NCBI GenBank assembly: GCA_018907035.1 | Contig: JACCIC010000175.1 | Coordinates: 1,146,501-1,210,500, forward strand | From: Sycobia sp. Sy_11 | Taxonomy: Eukaryota; Arthropoda; Insecta; Hymenoptera; Epichrysomallidae | Length of the DNA: 64,000 bases | Reading direction: 5' to 3' | Shown: positions 12,293-24,410 of the stretch, one piece after another | Numbering within the stretch: position 1 is the stretch's first letter | Layout: each line of letters begins with the position of its first letter | Notes under the pieces: model-generated | Told to the model about the DNA's origin: nothing | Databases searched by the model: none | Seen by the model: the letters and a program-made list of their open reading frames with translations, nothing else | Translations under genes and position numbers: made by a program

Positions 12293-15224
12293 ATAGAATT
12301 TTTCTGTGGAGAACATAAGCGCTTTAATTGGGGATAAAATTCTAGAGGTAGGTTTTTCTCCTCTTAGAATAAACAAGTTAAAAACTTCAAACAGCAGAAT
12401 AACTCACATTTTCGACACTGCCCAACCGATAGAATAATTCATTGAAAAAAAGTATGTGTCTGTGTGTGTGTGCGCGCGCGCGTGTGCATCTGTGTGTTAA
12501 AAAATAATTTTTTATTTAAAATCAGTTTTAATGTTTTTGTCTCGAACTTGATCTTAATGTTATTATTTTACATAAAAAAGTAAACATATGTTTACATAAG
12601 TACTTTTCTAAATAATAATTTGTTGAAAGTTTATTTACAAGTAACTTACGATTTTATAATAATTTAGATTATAAAAATTTAATTTATGACAGTTCTCATC
12701 ATGCAGAACAAAAGAGAAAAAAAATATTCGTGTTTTGTAGTGAAATGTGAACAATATTTAGTGTTTTTTAAGGATGTTTCTAGATAAACATCGAACTTCA
12801 CTTTAAATTTTTTATTCCATTCTTTTATGGCATTATTTACTGTGCTATGTGTTTAGAAAAACTATTTATGGAATCAATGTTAAAGCAAATATACTTCGTC
12901 GTTGTTTGTCAAAATTCTAAAGAAATTTTTAATCGTTAAAAAAATCAGATTTAATGTTATAGAATTGCATTCTAATTCTCTTAAAAGACGAAACAATTAA
13001 TAATTAATGAACAATTTTTTAAACAATCACTGATGAATATTATTCTACCTTTATTGTTATTAATGTTGTAAATCGACTATTGAATTAATGGTATGGTGTA
13101 ACGTACAAATATGTGTTTAAGTAATATGTAATTGAACTTCGAATTCTTCGTTGGATTCATAAACGTTCTATGTTGTATTGATTGAATTATGAATTTAAAA
13201 TGTCAGGATTTATGAATTGGAAAGTTTTAATTAGATGACTATATATTTATAAAAAAATTTTTGTTATTCATTTTTTGAATAAGCTAGCAACTATTTCATT
13301 TTAAATGTTTTTTTTCTTATTTAATTCTTATTTATTTTTCGAGGTTTACAATATATTATTGAAAAATTAATTTTGAATTTTTCAATAATGTATTCCTAAA
13401 CTAATCCCCTTAGCTAACTATATGAATTTAATATTTGTAAAGTTTTCATAATTTTAATTTAATTTTTAATAATTCAAGAATTTGTTAAATTATATACAAA
13501 AAATAAAAACAGAAATTTCTATAAATATATTAATAAGAGTATAGAGATATCACAAATAAATAATTTCTAGTAACATTAGAAAAACGTCCTTGTTACAATG
13601 CTCAAAAAAATATTTAAGTCTTTATTGAATTAACAGTAGTAGCTACATGAAATGAAAAATTACTCAAGTAAAACTAAACATATATGCTTTCACGATTTTT
13701 ATATATCCATATATACTTTTCATGTATAAGTTAAAAATAAATAAATGTTTGTGAATAATCAATATATCCCTCATAAGAATATAGCATTGTCTGATTGTAC
13801 TTAAGTTGAGGAAAATGTTAACATAAAGATTATAAGAATATTCATGATTTACATCAAGTAAACAGATATCACCAGAGGCGCTATGAAGTAGCTATTTTGG
13901 CTGTAGGATATTTTTATACAATCCATTTATATTCAATCATATAAACTATTTTCTTGTAAATGCGACAGTAATTATAATTCCACTTGTTTGCATAAAAAAT
14001 ACAAGAAATCATTTGTATAAGAATAGTAAACAATAATATTGTATATTACTAGGAAAACTTGATATTTTGAATAATCACATCATAGCTCATTGTACATATC
14101 GAAAATGTGTATTGTATCTTCGATAGTCAAAAGTGACTGATATTTATACACAAATACTTATAATATATGATTGATTGCCTTATTGGAATGTATTGTAACA
14201 TTTTAAGGGCAAATGAAGAAAAAATATAACTCATAAAATATATAATATTGCATGAAGAAACATATTGCAGAATTTGTAAATATGTATATGAAAGGGAAAA
14301 ACTATTAAGTATGACAAGTTCTTACTATTTTTTTAGAAGACGAAATATTTTTTATAAATTTTTAAATCTTGTGATTAGTTTAATACTTAAACAGTTGATA
14401 AAAAAATAATTTTCTCTTTTATTTTGGGAATTTATATCTGTGCTTTTTCATCTTAATGCAGCTAAAATTGTACAAGAGGATAAGTACTTGTCATCCTTAA
14501 TGGAAGATTATCTGAAGCTATGGACTAACATTCCATTTCTTTCTTAAAATAAGAAAGAACATATTTAAATGTTAAAAAACGTCAGCATCGTATAGTCTTC
14601 CATTATATATGAATTTTTCAAATTTATCTTGAATATGCTTAAAATTTATAATCATGCTTTTTATATAATATTTATATAATATGATCAAAATTTAGAATGC
14701 TGCTCAAAATCTACAAAAATAGAACTATCAAATAATACTTTTTGTTAAAAGTAAGATTAAAAATTAACAATATACTTAAAATTATCAATAAGAAAATTCT
14801 AAAAAGTTTAATATTTAGAGTTATTTTTACAATTTTTGTACGAATAAATTATTAAATTGAATATTATTATGATAATTTATGATAATTCACTCATATTTTA
14901 TAAAAAAAATTATTCAATAAAAGTAATATGTATCAAACTGTAAATAAAATTATTAAATCCGAATATGCAAATGACAATTGTTTTACAAATATTATTGCTT
15001 TAGAAATACTAAATGCATTGAGGTATTTAAATTATTTAATATATATCAACATTTTAATATCAATAGTAATTTTGATATTTTTATTTTTGTAGAGTAAATA
15101 GAATGTTGAATTGCATATGATTGATGTTCATTCTATTTCAACCACCTGGATTAAGTCTGATTAAGCGCATATTAAGCGTAATGATGCCTGTAAATGTTGC
15201 TGTGCAACTACTTATTACTATTAG
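12293..15224. other. 3' flank of the metadherin-like gene, AT-rich
   Basis: The first polyadenylation signal after the stop is AATAAA at about 12368, with others further on; a long 3' UTR is possible. A GT/GC simple repeat sits at about 12460-12495. I find no other coding or structured sequence in this stretch. Confidence 0.5.
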
Positions 15225-16003
<779 letters not shown>

Positions 16004-16032
16004 TCGCTTTTATATATATATATACGCAGTCA

Positions 16033-16322
16033 GTCAAGTAAGAGCGCGGTCGACTTTACTGACAAGTAATGAAAGATTTCGCTTTAATTGCTTCTACGAG
16101 GCTGTGTTCCTTTGCATCCACCCGAAAGATCCCAAAATGTTGCAATCAGCAGCTGCTAAATATATGAGAAAGTTGAAGGCATTTGTACAGAAGTGGGTGC
16201 AGCGATATAAAGTGGCTAAAAATGTCGATGATTAACCAGAATGTGGCTCGATCGGAAAAGTGGACAAAAAAGATGAAGGAAGAATAGTGAAATTAATTAA
16301 CGCGACCACTCTCTTACTTGAC
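16033..16322 (+). mobile_element. short Tc1/mariner-type MITE with transposase HTH remnant
   Basis: Terminal inverted repeats GTCAAGTAAGAGCGCGGTCG (16033-16052) and its complement with two mismatches (16303-16322) bound a 290-bp unit. Inside, the + strand is open for about 55 codons, from RFRFNCFYEAVF to QRYKVAKNVDD then a stop, with a helical basic segment (AAKYMRKLKAFVQKWVQRY) typical of a transposase DNA-binding domain. It is best read as an internally deleted, non-autonomous copy. Confidence 0.65.
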
Positions 16323-17130
16323 AGATCGTATATATAAATATAAATTTACCGTATGTGAAGTGTGTACGTCCCCTTATATACCTCTTACAAATAAATAGAA
16401 TTTTCTAGATAATTATTAAGTGTATGATTTTAAGTGGAAAAATAATGGAATAGTTTGTGATGAATAAGTAATGTCAGAATATTGTCGAAAATAATGAATG
16501 GAAATTTAATAATATAAATCATACAGAAATTTTCTTGTAATTAAGTGTAAGTGAAAATGAGATAAAATCTTAGTGGCAAATTGTGAAAATAGAAAACAAA
16601 GAAATGGTTAATAAAGACTATATTTTTCCAACAATTAAAAAGTGTTAAAATTTTTTCAAGAAGTAGCGTGTTTAATTTATTTTCTGTTTAGTTTTTGTTA
16701 TAATAAATTGTTTTTCAAACTCATTATTATTGTCTGCATTCTTTAGTTATTCTATTTTAATTATTTCAAGGCAGCTCAATTAAAAATTTTCTATAAAATT
16801 TCATGATAGTAAGTATCGGGAAACTAAATCTTTTAATGAAAGGTATAAAATTCTGGTATATAAATTTTTAAAACTTTGTGTTACTTTTTTTGATCATTTT
16901 TTTAAAAGACAAGGAGTTGACACTTAATTTTTTTATTCTTCTAAAAGTTGCATATTAAAATTATATGAGACTTTTGTGAATTCGTATCATTCTTATATTT
17001 AGCTATTTAGAATTATTATATATATATCTATGTAGACAGAGGAATATGCGAAAATTCTAGAGAAGCACGAGAGAAATGATTTCATCATTTTTCTCTATTT
17101 CTCTCCAAAAACACATCGGAATAAATATAA
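16323..17130. other. AT-rich intergenic DNA
   Basis: No gene, repeat structure or regulatory signal that I can support. Confidence 0.5.
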
Positions 17131-17161
17131 AAACACACACACACACACACACGCCTCCCCG

Positions 17162-17220
<59 letters not shown>

Positions 17221-17328
17221 ATATACATACTTGTTTATTATATATATAATATACATACTTGTTTATTATATATATAATATACATACATGTTTATTATATA
17301 TATAATATACATACATGTTTATTTTTAA
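17131..17328. repeat. (CA)n microsatellite followed by a 28-bp minisatellite
   Basis: (CA)n runs with a GC-rich interruption occupy about 17131-17217. They are followed by four tandem copies of a 28-bp unit containing CATACTTGTTTATTATATAT (third and fourth copies have CATACATG), ending near 17325. Confidence 0.85.
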
Positions 17329-17442
17329 GTTGATAGTACTGTCAGAATTATCTATGACAAATTTCTCGCAATTATCTTCATTTGCAATATAGTTATGCTT
17401 GTGTTTTGTGAACGAAGAAAAGTTGTCTCTTCGGTTTTTATA

Positions 17443-18325
17443 ATGTCTGAAATTATTCAACAAAAAAGTAGCATTAAAGTTTGTGTGCGACATGAAATAT
17501 CGGATCAAGGAAGGTCGAGAACGCGTTGAAAGACGAACCACGTCAAACACATCAAAGACGACCAAGAACATTTACTGATGGTCTACACGTTGACAAAATC
17601 AAAGTTTGGTTCTGTAAAATTGTTGATTGACTACTAGAGCACCTGCTGATATTGTTGGAATTTCAAATGGGTCAGTCAACACCATTATGAAAGACATTTT
17701 GTGTCTGAAAAAAGCGAAATCTCGATTGGTGCCAAAAACACTCAATTTTTTGGAAAAACAGTGTCGCATGGAGGTCTGTGAAACGATGCTTTCGGACTAT
17801 CAGGACAAGATGAAACGCATAATAACTGGGGATTAGACTTGGGTCTACGCTTGCGATCCAGAAACAACCGATCAATCGAGCGAATATCGTGCCAAAGGAG
17901 AGCGGAGACCGAACAAATCACGTTAAAGTCACTCACAAATCAAGGTTATGCTCACTATTTTTTTCGATTATCGTAGTGTGGTGCATTGTGCGTCGTTTGC
18001 GTCAAGCTATTCGTCTCGAAAGGCCAGATTTATGGAAAGACAACTTTTGGTTTTTGCATTACGATAATGCACCAGCTCACACTGCATTGATTTTACGTGA
18101 ATATTTCGCAAAAAATTCAACCAATATCGTCACGCAACTACCGTACTCGCTTGATTTAGCACCATGTTACTTCTGGCTGTTCAGCAAACTCAAAAGACCA
18201 TTTCGGAGACTGTTTGATTTGATTGAAGAAATAAAAGCCGATTTGAAGAAGGAACTGATGGCCATTCCATTCGTATTATGTTATGGCCTATATTTCATCG
18301 TACAAAAATACAATGTAATATAAAG
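17443..18325 (+). pseudogene. mariner transposase pseudogene
   Basis: The reading begins MSEIIQQKSSIKVCVRHE at 17443 and soon shifts frame. From 17640 it is recognisable as mariner: DIVGISNGSVNTIMKDIL (second HTH), KSRLVPKTLNFLEKQCRMEV, ITGD then a stop where TGDE would stand, a middle region, WFLHYDNAPAHTALILREYF at about 18047 (second catalytic Asp in HYDNAPAH) and LPYSLDLAPCYFWLFSKLKR. In the last block the third catalytic Asp, expected in APCDFxLF, is replaced by Tyr. Several frameshifts and stops are present. Confidence 0.8.
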
Positions 18326-18929
18326 ACGTGAACGAAATAAATATCATCGCGGATCATTGGATAAATTTAAAAGTTAAGCATTCTGGTGAAACGTATAATA
18401 AGGGGTATAACTATTGCTATTGCAAACAACTAGCTATTATGTATAACAGCTCTTAAAATGACGGTAAAACCTTTATCATTTATTGTATGCAGTAAAGGAC
18501 CGCCCACGGCCGCCCTGCTGAGTGGAGTGATATCAGGTGATAGTAAGGGTATATAGGTATAAATGCAGCGCCGTATTTAGGTTTGGGAGGTCCCGAGGCA
18601 CCATTGGTGTAAGGGCCTTCAAGTTAGGATTTTAAAATCACAAACGATACAATTTTTATAATATAGATTTTATTTCATATATAAAATAATTTATTTATCT
18701 ACATGTATAGCTTTTTAATACATCAATATCTATTTATATAGTAAAAAATTAAATAAAAAAAATAAAAATAATTAAATAAAGCATTTTCATGCTTTTTTAA
18801 AGCAAATGTGTTTAATATATCATCAATATTTATATAACGTATAATTTCTCTCTCCATACTTATATTAGTCCAATGATTTAGTCGATTTGAGTCATTGATA
18901 CCCTCAGGCATTATTTACTAAATTTACCT
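18326..18929. other. intergenic DNA with a hAT-like terminal motif
   Basis: A stretch at about 18568-18640 begins CAGCGCCGTATTTAGGTTTG and continues GGGAGGTCCCGAGGCACC. It resembles the CAGNG-type termini of hAT elements whose ends read like the phrase at 28002 and 36317 in this window. No transposase is attached to it. The remainder is AT-rich. Confidence 0.3.
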
Positions 18930-19625
18930 TTCAGATGAGCAGAAAGCCCATCTAATGAACTTCACTCAAGATTGTCTCGAGCAGGCTGAAAGTGATCCTA
19001 CTTTTTTCGATCAAGTTGTTACTGGTGATGAAAGTTGGTTCTTTTAATATGACTCCGAAAGTAAACGACAAAGCCAACAGTGGTTGTCTCCTGGAGCGCC
19101 AAGGCCAGTGAAGGCGAGAATGAGCAAGTCCAAAGTGAAAAACATGTTCATTTGCTTCTTCGACAGCAAAGGGGTGGTTCATAAAGAGTTTGTACCACCT
19201 GGACAAACCGTAAATCAAGTATTATATCGCAATGTGCTCGAAAAATTATGAAAAAAGGTGCTCAGAGTGCGTCCAGAGATCGCGAAAACTTGGGATCTGC
19301 ATCACGACAATACTTCCTGTCACAGTGCGTTCAGTGTCTCTCAGTTTTTGACGTCTAAAGGCATCGTAACGTTACCACAACCACCCTATTTACCGTACAT
19401 GTCACCATGCGTCTTTTTCGTATTCTCCCATTTGAAAAAATTCGTCACAGGTCGACATGTTGACTCCGTTGAAGACATCCTAGAATCTGTGACGAGGGTT
19501 TGTTACGAAAATTGTTACGAAAACTAGAAAACTCGCTGGAATAAGTATATAGATTCGGGAGGGTATTACTTTGAAGGGGTTTGCAGCGATGTACCTGAAT
19601 TTTTAAACATACTCGATTTTTGAAA
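18930..19625 (+). pseudogene. mariner transposase pseudogene, catalytic part
   Basis: The frame YLSDEQKAHLMNFTQDCLEQ is followed by VVTGDESWFF (first catalytic Asp intact) then a stop. Next come SQQWLSPGAPRPVKARMSKS, a KNMFICFFDSKGVVHKEF segment, another stop, then TWDLHHDNTSCHSAFSVSQF (second Asp intact), PPYLPYMSPCVFFVFSHLKK (third catalytic Asp replaced by Val) and a C-terminal GGYYFEGVCSDV segment typical of mariner ends. The N-terminal DNA-binding part is absent. It differs from the copy at 17443 and belongs to another mariner lineage. Confidence 0.8.
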
Positions 19626-20826
19626 TTTGTCGCATTACTTAATTGTTTGACCTTGTAACAATCGCTATATATTTAAGCGCAAGAATACTGCAATGACTGT
19701 AGCAACTGCACATGACAAATAAATGTTGCTGGCGTTGTAAACGCAAGGATACACACGTTTTCAGTGCTGAAATATACAGAAAAAATTTTGTACACGTTGT
19801 CGCAAGAACGGTATTTTCTGTAGCGACTGTAAATTCGGGAAATGAACGAGCGGCTGGACCAAGCCAAGCCCAGCTGAGCGAAAAATAAACGTAAGATACT
19901 TTGTGATTTTACAAATTGGTCGCCAAAAATATAAAGAATTAATTGTTCCAGGATCGGTAAACTCCTTGACGCGACCAGATGTGCAGTTGTACAGGCAATG
20001 GACACAGCAAAAAGCAGTTGTACAGGCCAATGGAACTTTTGTTCTACAAATGTAAGGGCTAAAAGATACAGCTAAAATAAAAAATTTTTACGTAAATCAT
20101 GAATTTTACATTATGAAAAATTTAAGAAATAGCTTTATACTAGACATGGATATATTAACGAAATTATACAATGAAATTACGTCAAGAGGCGAGAAACTTG
20201 AGAATTTGCCTGAATGTGTCGATAATGTTACCAGTATCGATACAGAAAAGGCTACAAGATATGATACAGTATCAAAGGGAGGATTTAGAAAATTTTATTA
20301 ACCAAGAAATGCGACAGTTCGACTCCATGAATCGGGCCTCTCGTAAAGCACGATATTGGACTAGTGGACGAAACACCACTAAAATAGCGTTATCGCCCTA
20401 GAAATCCAGCAATACAGAAAATAATAAATGAAGAGGTAGATAATAGTACATTGTGTCACATATTATTTTCCTACACGAGGGAAGCTATTCAGCGGTCAAT
20501 GAAAAGATGCATTTAGTTGTTTATGTATCTATACAAATAGCGGGATTATACGAAAAAGGAATTATCTTCAGGTAGAGGTTAAACAAAAGGTTCGATTTTA
20601 ATGGGGGGCGGGGGAGGGGCGTTACTTTCACGTGTATTGCCAGTCTGACAGATGTTACCAAGACTCGCAGTACGAACGTGTATTATGGAGGCAAAAAGCG
20701 AGAAGAACGTGACCGAACCTTTCGAACCTTCACAGGTAATTTTTTTCAGTTCACTTCAGGCACATAATGTGGTTATATTTTCGAATCTTCATATATATAA
20801 TGAAAGAAACTGAAATAAAAACATTT
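19626..20826. other. unassigned sequence between mariner and Crypton relics
   Basis: Short open frames occur (for example 20113-20301 and 20171-20401, both +) but overlap each other in different frames and match nothing I recognise. The composition is less AT-rich than the deep intergenic DNA and phrases such as CWRCKRKDTHVF at 19730 suggest decayed transposon sequence. I cannot assign a family. Confidence 0.35.
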
Positions 20827-22372
20827 TCATTTTATATTTAAAACATAATTTATTTTACTAATTTTTTTTTCATTCATAACATTAATTGTGACATTACATT
20901 GATTAAATTGAAATGTTGAACCTAGAATTGAACTATTTTCATTATTTAATGGCACAGTTACAGGCACTGGTTTTTCCTTGCATTTTACATCATTTCCAGG
21001 TACTGCTAACATGCGGAAAGTTGATTGTATTGGATTATTACCTGTTGTTGAAATTTTCACGCGCTTCACGTTTGGCTCATTAGCATCTTTATTTGCGGCC
21101 ATAGCTGACGTAGATGGCTCTAATTGCAAATTATTTATAATGAATTTATTCATTTCTACTTTATTTTGCAGTGAGTCACCTATATAACCTTCAGCGACTG
21201 TATTGGATTTCCAACCCCCATGGCGTTTTAACGCAGTTATATTACCGCCACCATCGACAAGAAATGTGGCCGATGTTCTTCTGAATGTATGACCTGTATA
21301 TAAATCTGGGTTCTCCAAATCTAAAAATTTAGTAATTTCTTTCGCAATAGAACCCATTTTATTTTTTCCATTTGGTTGTTTCGTATACGAACCACACTGA
21401 TAATTTAAGAAAAATCGGTTTGTTTTTACATTTAACGGTCGCGAACTTAAATATTTTTTACATATGTTATAAAATTCGCCATGCACAACGAAGGACCGCT
21501 CGATTTTTGTTTTTGTGTTTGGAACTTTTATATGTAACATGGTCATATGATCTTCTACATTTTCCATTGTTAGAAATGTTAATTCATCTATTCTGCATGC
21601 CCCATATATTCCTATAGGACAAGCAGCCTGAAAATTAAATATAATTTTTAAGTGATCAAATGATAAGAGTGAGGGACAGCAAGGAGGTTACATACCACCT
21701 AAATTCAAGTAATAATCATAAATAATATAAAAAATTAAAAAGTATTTTCATAGAAAAATTATCAAAAATATATACTGAAACAATTAATAGAGTTTATGAC
21801 TTTAATTAAATTTAATGAACTCTAAATAACCAACTTTATAAAAGAATTTATAATCCGAATGAATAAAAATAATAATTATACGTAAATTTATATTATTAGT
21901 AAAAGACTTACTTTAACATCTAGGTATTGTTTATCAGGAGCTGTGTTGATAAATCTAGAAACTTTTTGTGGTGTCAGGATCTTCGCCTTTTTGGCTCTAT
22001 AACCACAATGTAAATTTTTCAAAAAATAAATAAGTTTTTTATATTTTGATATGTCTACATTGTCGTAACCTTGTACACTTGATCTCAACATTGCATATTT
22101 CGACCACAATGTTGACGATTTCATTCTCTGAGATAATTCTTCAAAATATGAAGAAGAAATATAGGTAAGAAAGAAGCTAGCAATATAGGTTCAGAAAAGG
22201 AACATGTATTTTTTGATTTTCGCCACTTTTTAAATTCATTATATACCATCGTATATTTTAATTTTGATTTTTGTGGCAACAAGTTCATAGAAATTTGCTG
22301 GGCTTGCTTCATTATTTCTACAGGTACTGCGCTATCACAATCGGAGTCTGATGTACCACTATTATTTTCCAT
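20827..22372 (-). pseudogene. Crypton-type tyrosine recombinase, one intron, one frameshift
   Basis: Minus-strand gene with exon 1 at 22372-21912, intron 21911-21628 (donor AAA|GTAAGT, acceptor TTTTCAG|GCT) and exon 2 at 21627-20827. Exon 1 starts MENNSGTSDSDCD and holds a core-binding domain (KYTMVYNEFKKWRKSKNTCS, then SSTLWSKYAMLRSSV and DISKYKKLIYFLKN). Exon 2 holds the catalytic domain: GACRIDELT (first Arg), TGHTFRRTSATFLVDGGG (His and Arg), LKRHGGWKSNTVAEGYIGDS (His, Trp region and nucleophile Tyr). All catalytic residues are present. Frame is lost once near 22180, between FSEPILLASF and the segment read as TYISSSYFEEL. The layout matches Crypton DNA transposons of insects, which move by circle excision and integration. 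A host-domesticated recombinase is less likely given the frameshift. Confidence 0.8.
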
Positions 22373-22737
22373 TTTTATATAAAATATAAACAAAAAATCA
22401 CTAGGAATAAATAACTGAAACAAAAATAATTATATGATAAAGAACTAAAAAAACTATATATGTATATCATATATATAAACACAACTAAACACGTAAATAT
22501 TACTAAATATATAAATAGATAAATATGTTATTCTCGAAGCACTTTTGTAACTGAATGGTTCAAAGATCAAAGGTTTACTGACGATTTAAAGCAAACATTA
22601 TTTGTAGAAACCCAAAGAGTAATAAAAAAAGGTCGGTGGTTCGAAAGCGCACAATAAGCCAAAAACATCTGTTTCGCAGGCAGAGACGGCCATCGGACGA
22701 ACAAATTTCAAACAGTATATACTGTTTCGATCTTTTA

Positions 22738-22823
22738 CTTTTCCTCCCAAGGGAGGAAAAGCAAAATTCTGGTCTCTGGTGCAGAAAGGGTCATAAACAC
22801 TTTTCCTCCCTTGGGAGGAAAAG
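22738..22823. repeat. pair of 24-bp hairpins, mutually inverted
   Basis: 22738-22761 and 22800-22823 are both inverted repeats with 11-bp perfect arms, CTTTTCCTCCC and GGGAGGAAAAG. The 2-nt centre is AA in the first and TT in the second, so each whole 24-mer is the exact reverse complement of the other. GC-rich flanks share TTTTGCTCCC phrases. No gene is associated with them. Confidence 0.8.
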
Positions 22824-22939
22824 TAGTATTTTGCTCCCTCTAGACAGCTGCAGAAAATCGTATTTTGCTCCCCGAGTGCGGGAAAATTATTTACTAGGGT
22901 GTGATTAGATTATCTGATAGATCATGAAGTAGTCCGGTA

Positions 22940-23730
22940 CACATAGCCACAACAATGATAGAAAACCACGATTTTGCCTGGATTTTCGACGCCTTAATAA
23001 AGTTTCAAGAAAGGACACATATGCATTACATCATATACAGTCAATTCTTGAAAAATTGCGAGGAGCAAAAATTTTATCGACAATTGATCTAAAAAACGGG
23101 TATTGGCAAATTGAGCTAACGGAGAAAAGTAAACCACTTTCGGGTTTTACAGTTCCGGGATGAGGCCTATACGATTTTAGTGTAATGTCTTTTGGCTTAC
23201 AGACAGTCCTAGCAACATTTTAAAAACTATTAGATAGAGTAATTACACCTTATATGACTCCTAATGCATGCGCATATCTAGATGATATGATAATAGTCAC
23301 GGAGACATTTAAAAAATATAAAAAAGTTTTGAAAACAGTATTTAAAAGTTGACAGCTGCAAGATTAAAGCCTAACTCGAATAAATCCCAATTTGCCCGTT
23401 CGCAATTAACGTATCTTGGGCATGTAGTGGGTGCGCAAGAAAAACTAACAGATCCTGCGAAAAATAAGCCAATATCACCACCAAAAACTCAAAAGATTTC
23501 TCAAAGACTGCTGCGCCTTGAAGTATATTATTAAAGAAGAAGACGAATTAAAGATGGAGAGAAGAACAATCAGAAGCATTTGAAGAGCTGAAGAAAAACT
23601 TAACGTCAGCTCCAGTATTGGTATATGTCTAGTCCTAATTGGAATATGTCTTTTATATTACAGACAGATGTAAGTTTACTCAGCCTAGGAGCCGTGCTGA
23701 CACAGATTGATCATAATAGAGATGCGTAGT
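22940..23730 (+). pseudogene. Ty3/gypsy reverse transcriptase relic
   Basis: From about 22975 the + strand reads CLDFRRLNKVSRKDTYALHH, then LRGAKILSTIDLKNGYWQIE, LTEKSKPLSGFTVPG, a stop, then FSVMSFGLQ, another stop after ATF, LDRVITPYMTPNA, and the catalytic box CAYLDDMIIVTETF near 23270. The RT thumb and connection follow in another frame with LKPNSNKSQFARSQLTYLG and HVVGAQEKLTDPAKNKPI. An RNase H-like TDVSLLSLGAVLTQIDHNR ends it near 23720. This is the usual gypsy order RT then RNase H. In-frame stops and at least two frameshifts make it inactive. No LTRs were found next to it. Confidence 0.85.
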
Positions 23731-23849
23731 GATGCTTTTGCGTGGATGCAGCGACAGGACGAGTTCATCATATTGATTGACTTCATCATATTGATAGACT
23801 CAAACGTGAGATTTTATTTTTCTTCTCCAGAGCACGAAGTATCTCTCAT

Positions 23850-24410
23850 CGCGCACCTCTGTTACAAGATAAATAATTCGAGTTACCACTTCCATAATTT
23901 CCGTAATGTTCGACATATTCTTTCAAGAAAGGAACATACTTCATTAGCAATTCTATAATGCCTAAAAAATTACCGTTATCTAGCGATCCTAAAGTTTGGC
24001 TCGTTCCTCTAAAAGCCAAACCACGTTTACTTAAAAACATTCTTACGTCTACGATATGTTTCAAAACTTTACGCCAATATTGAGCAGAACTTTCAATTTG
24101 TTTTTGTAACACTGCATCTATGCGATCATATTATTGCTTCATATTATTGAAACTGATTAGTGATTTCAAGTAGATATCTGATGTTTTATGATGTCATAAA
24201 TGGTCAAGAACATGTTTCCAATCATAATAAACGTTAGAAGCAAATGGACTGTTGTTTGGTCCGGATATCTTACAATAAAAACAATGTAAACATCCAGTAA
24301 CTGATGAAAAACATAGCCATTTACGATGGATTTACTCGCCAGTTTTGGTTGTGCGTTGAAAAAAACTAACATTCCATTTTCTAATTTTAGATCCATCTTT
24401 CTACCTTAAT
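23850..24410 (-). pseudogene. hAT-like (ZMYM1/DUF4371 type) transposase fragment
   Basis: Read downward from 24410: a TTF-type zinc finger remnant with KWLCFSSVTGCLHCFYCK and NNSPFASNVYYDWKHVLDHL, then after stops LQKQIESSAQYWRKVLKHIV, MFLSKRGLAFRGTSQTLGSL and DNGNFLGIIELLMKYVPFLK. The phrase GLAFRG followed by NGNFLGxxELL is characteristic of the DUF4371 N-terminal part of hAT-like transposases, often annotated zinc finger MYM-type 1-like. The catalytic dimerisation domain is absent. Two frames are needed to read it. Confidence 0.65.

Noticed and set aside
19673..20030. Overlapping minus-strand frames of 110 and 89 aa
   Set aside because: Two frames overlap out of register, no domain or motif is visible, and the region lies among transposon relics.
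20827..21567. Bacterial or phage integrase from contamination or horizontal transfer
   Set aside because: The gene has a GT-AG intron, a eukaryotic Crypton-like N-terminal exon and AT-rich insect composition.
20978..21617. Plus-strand open frames at 20978-21187 and 21372-21617
   Set aside because: They lie antisense to the Crypton recombinase exon and show no motif.
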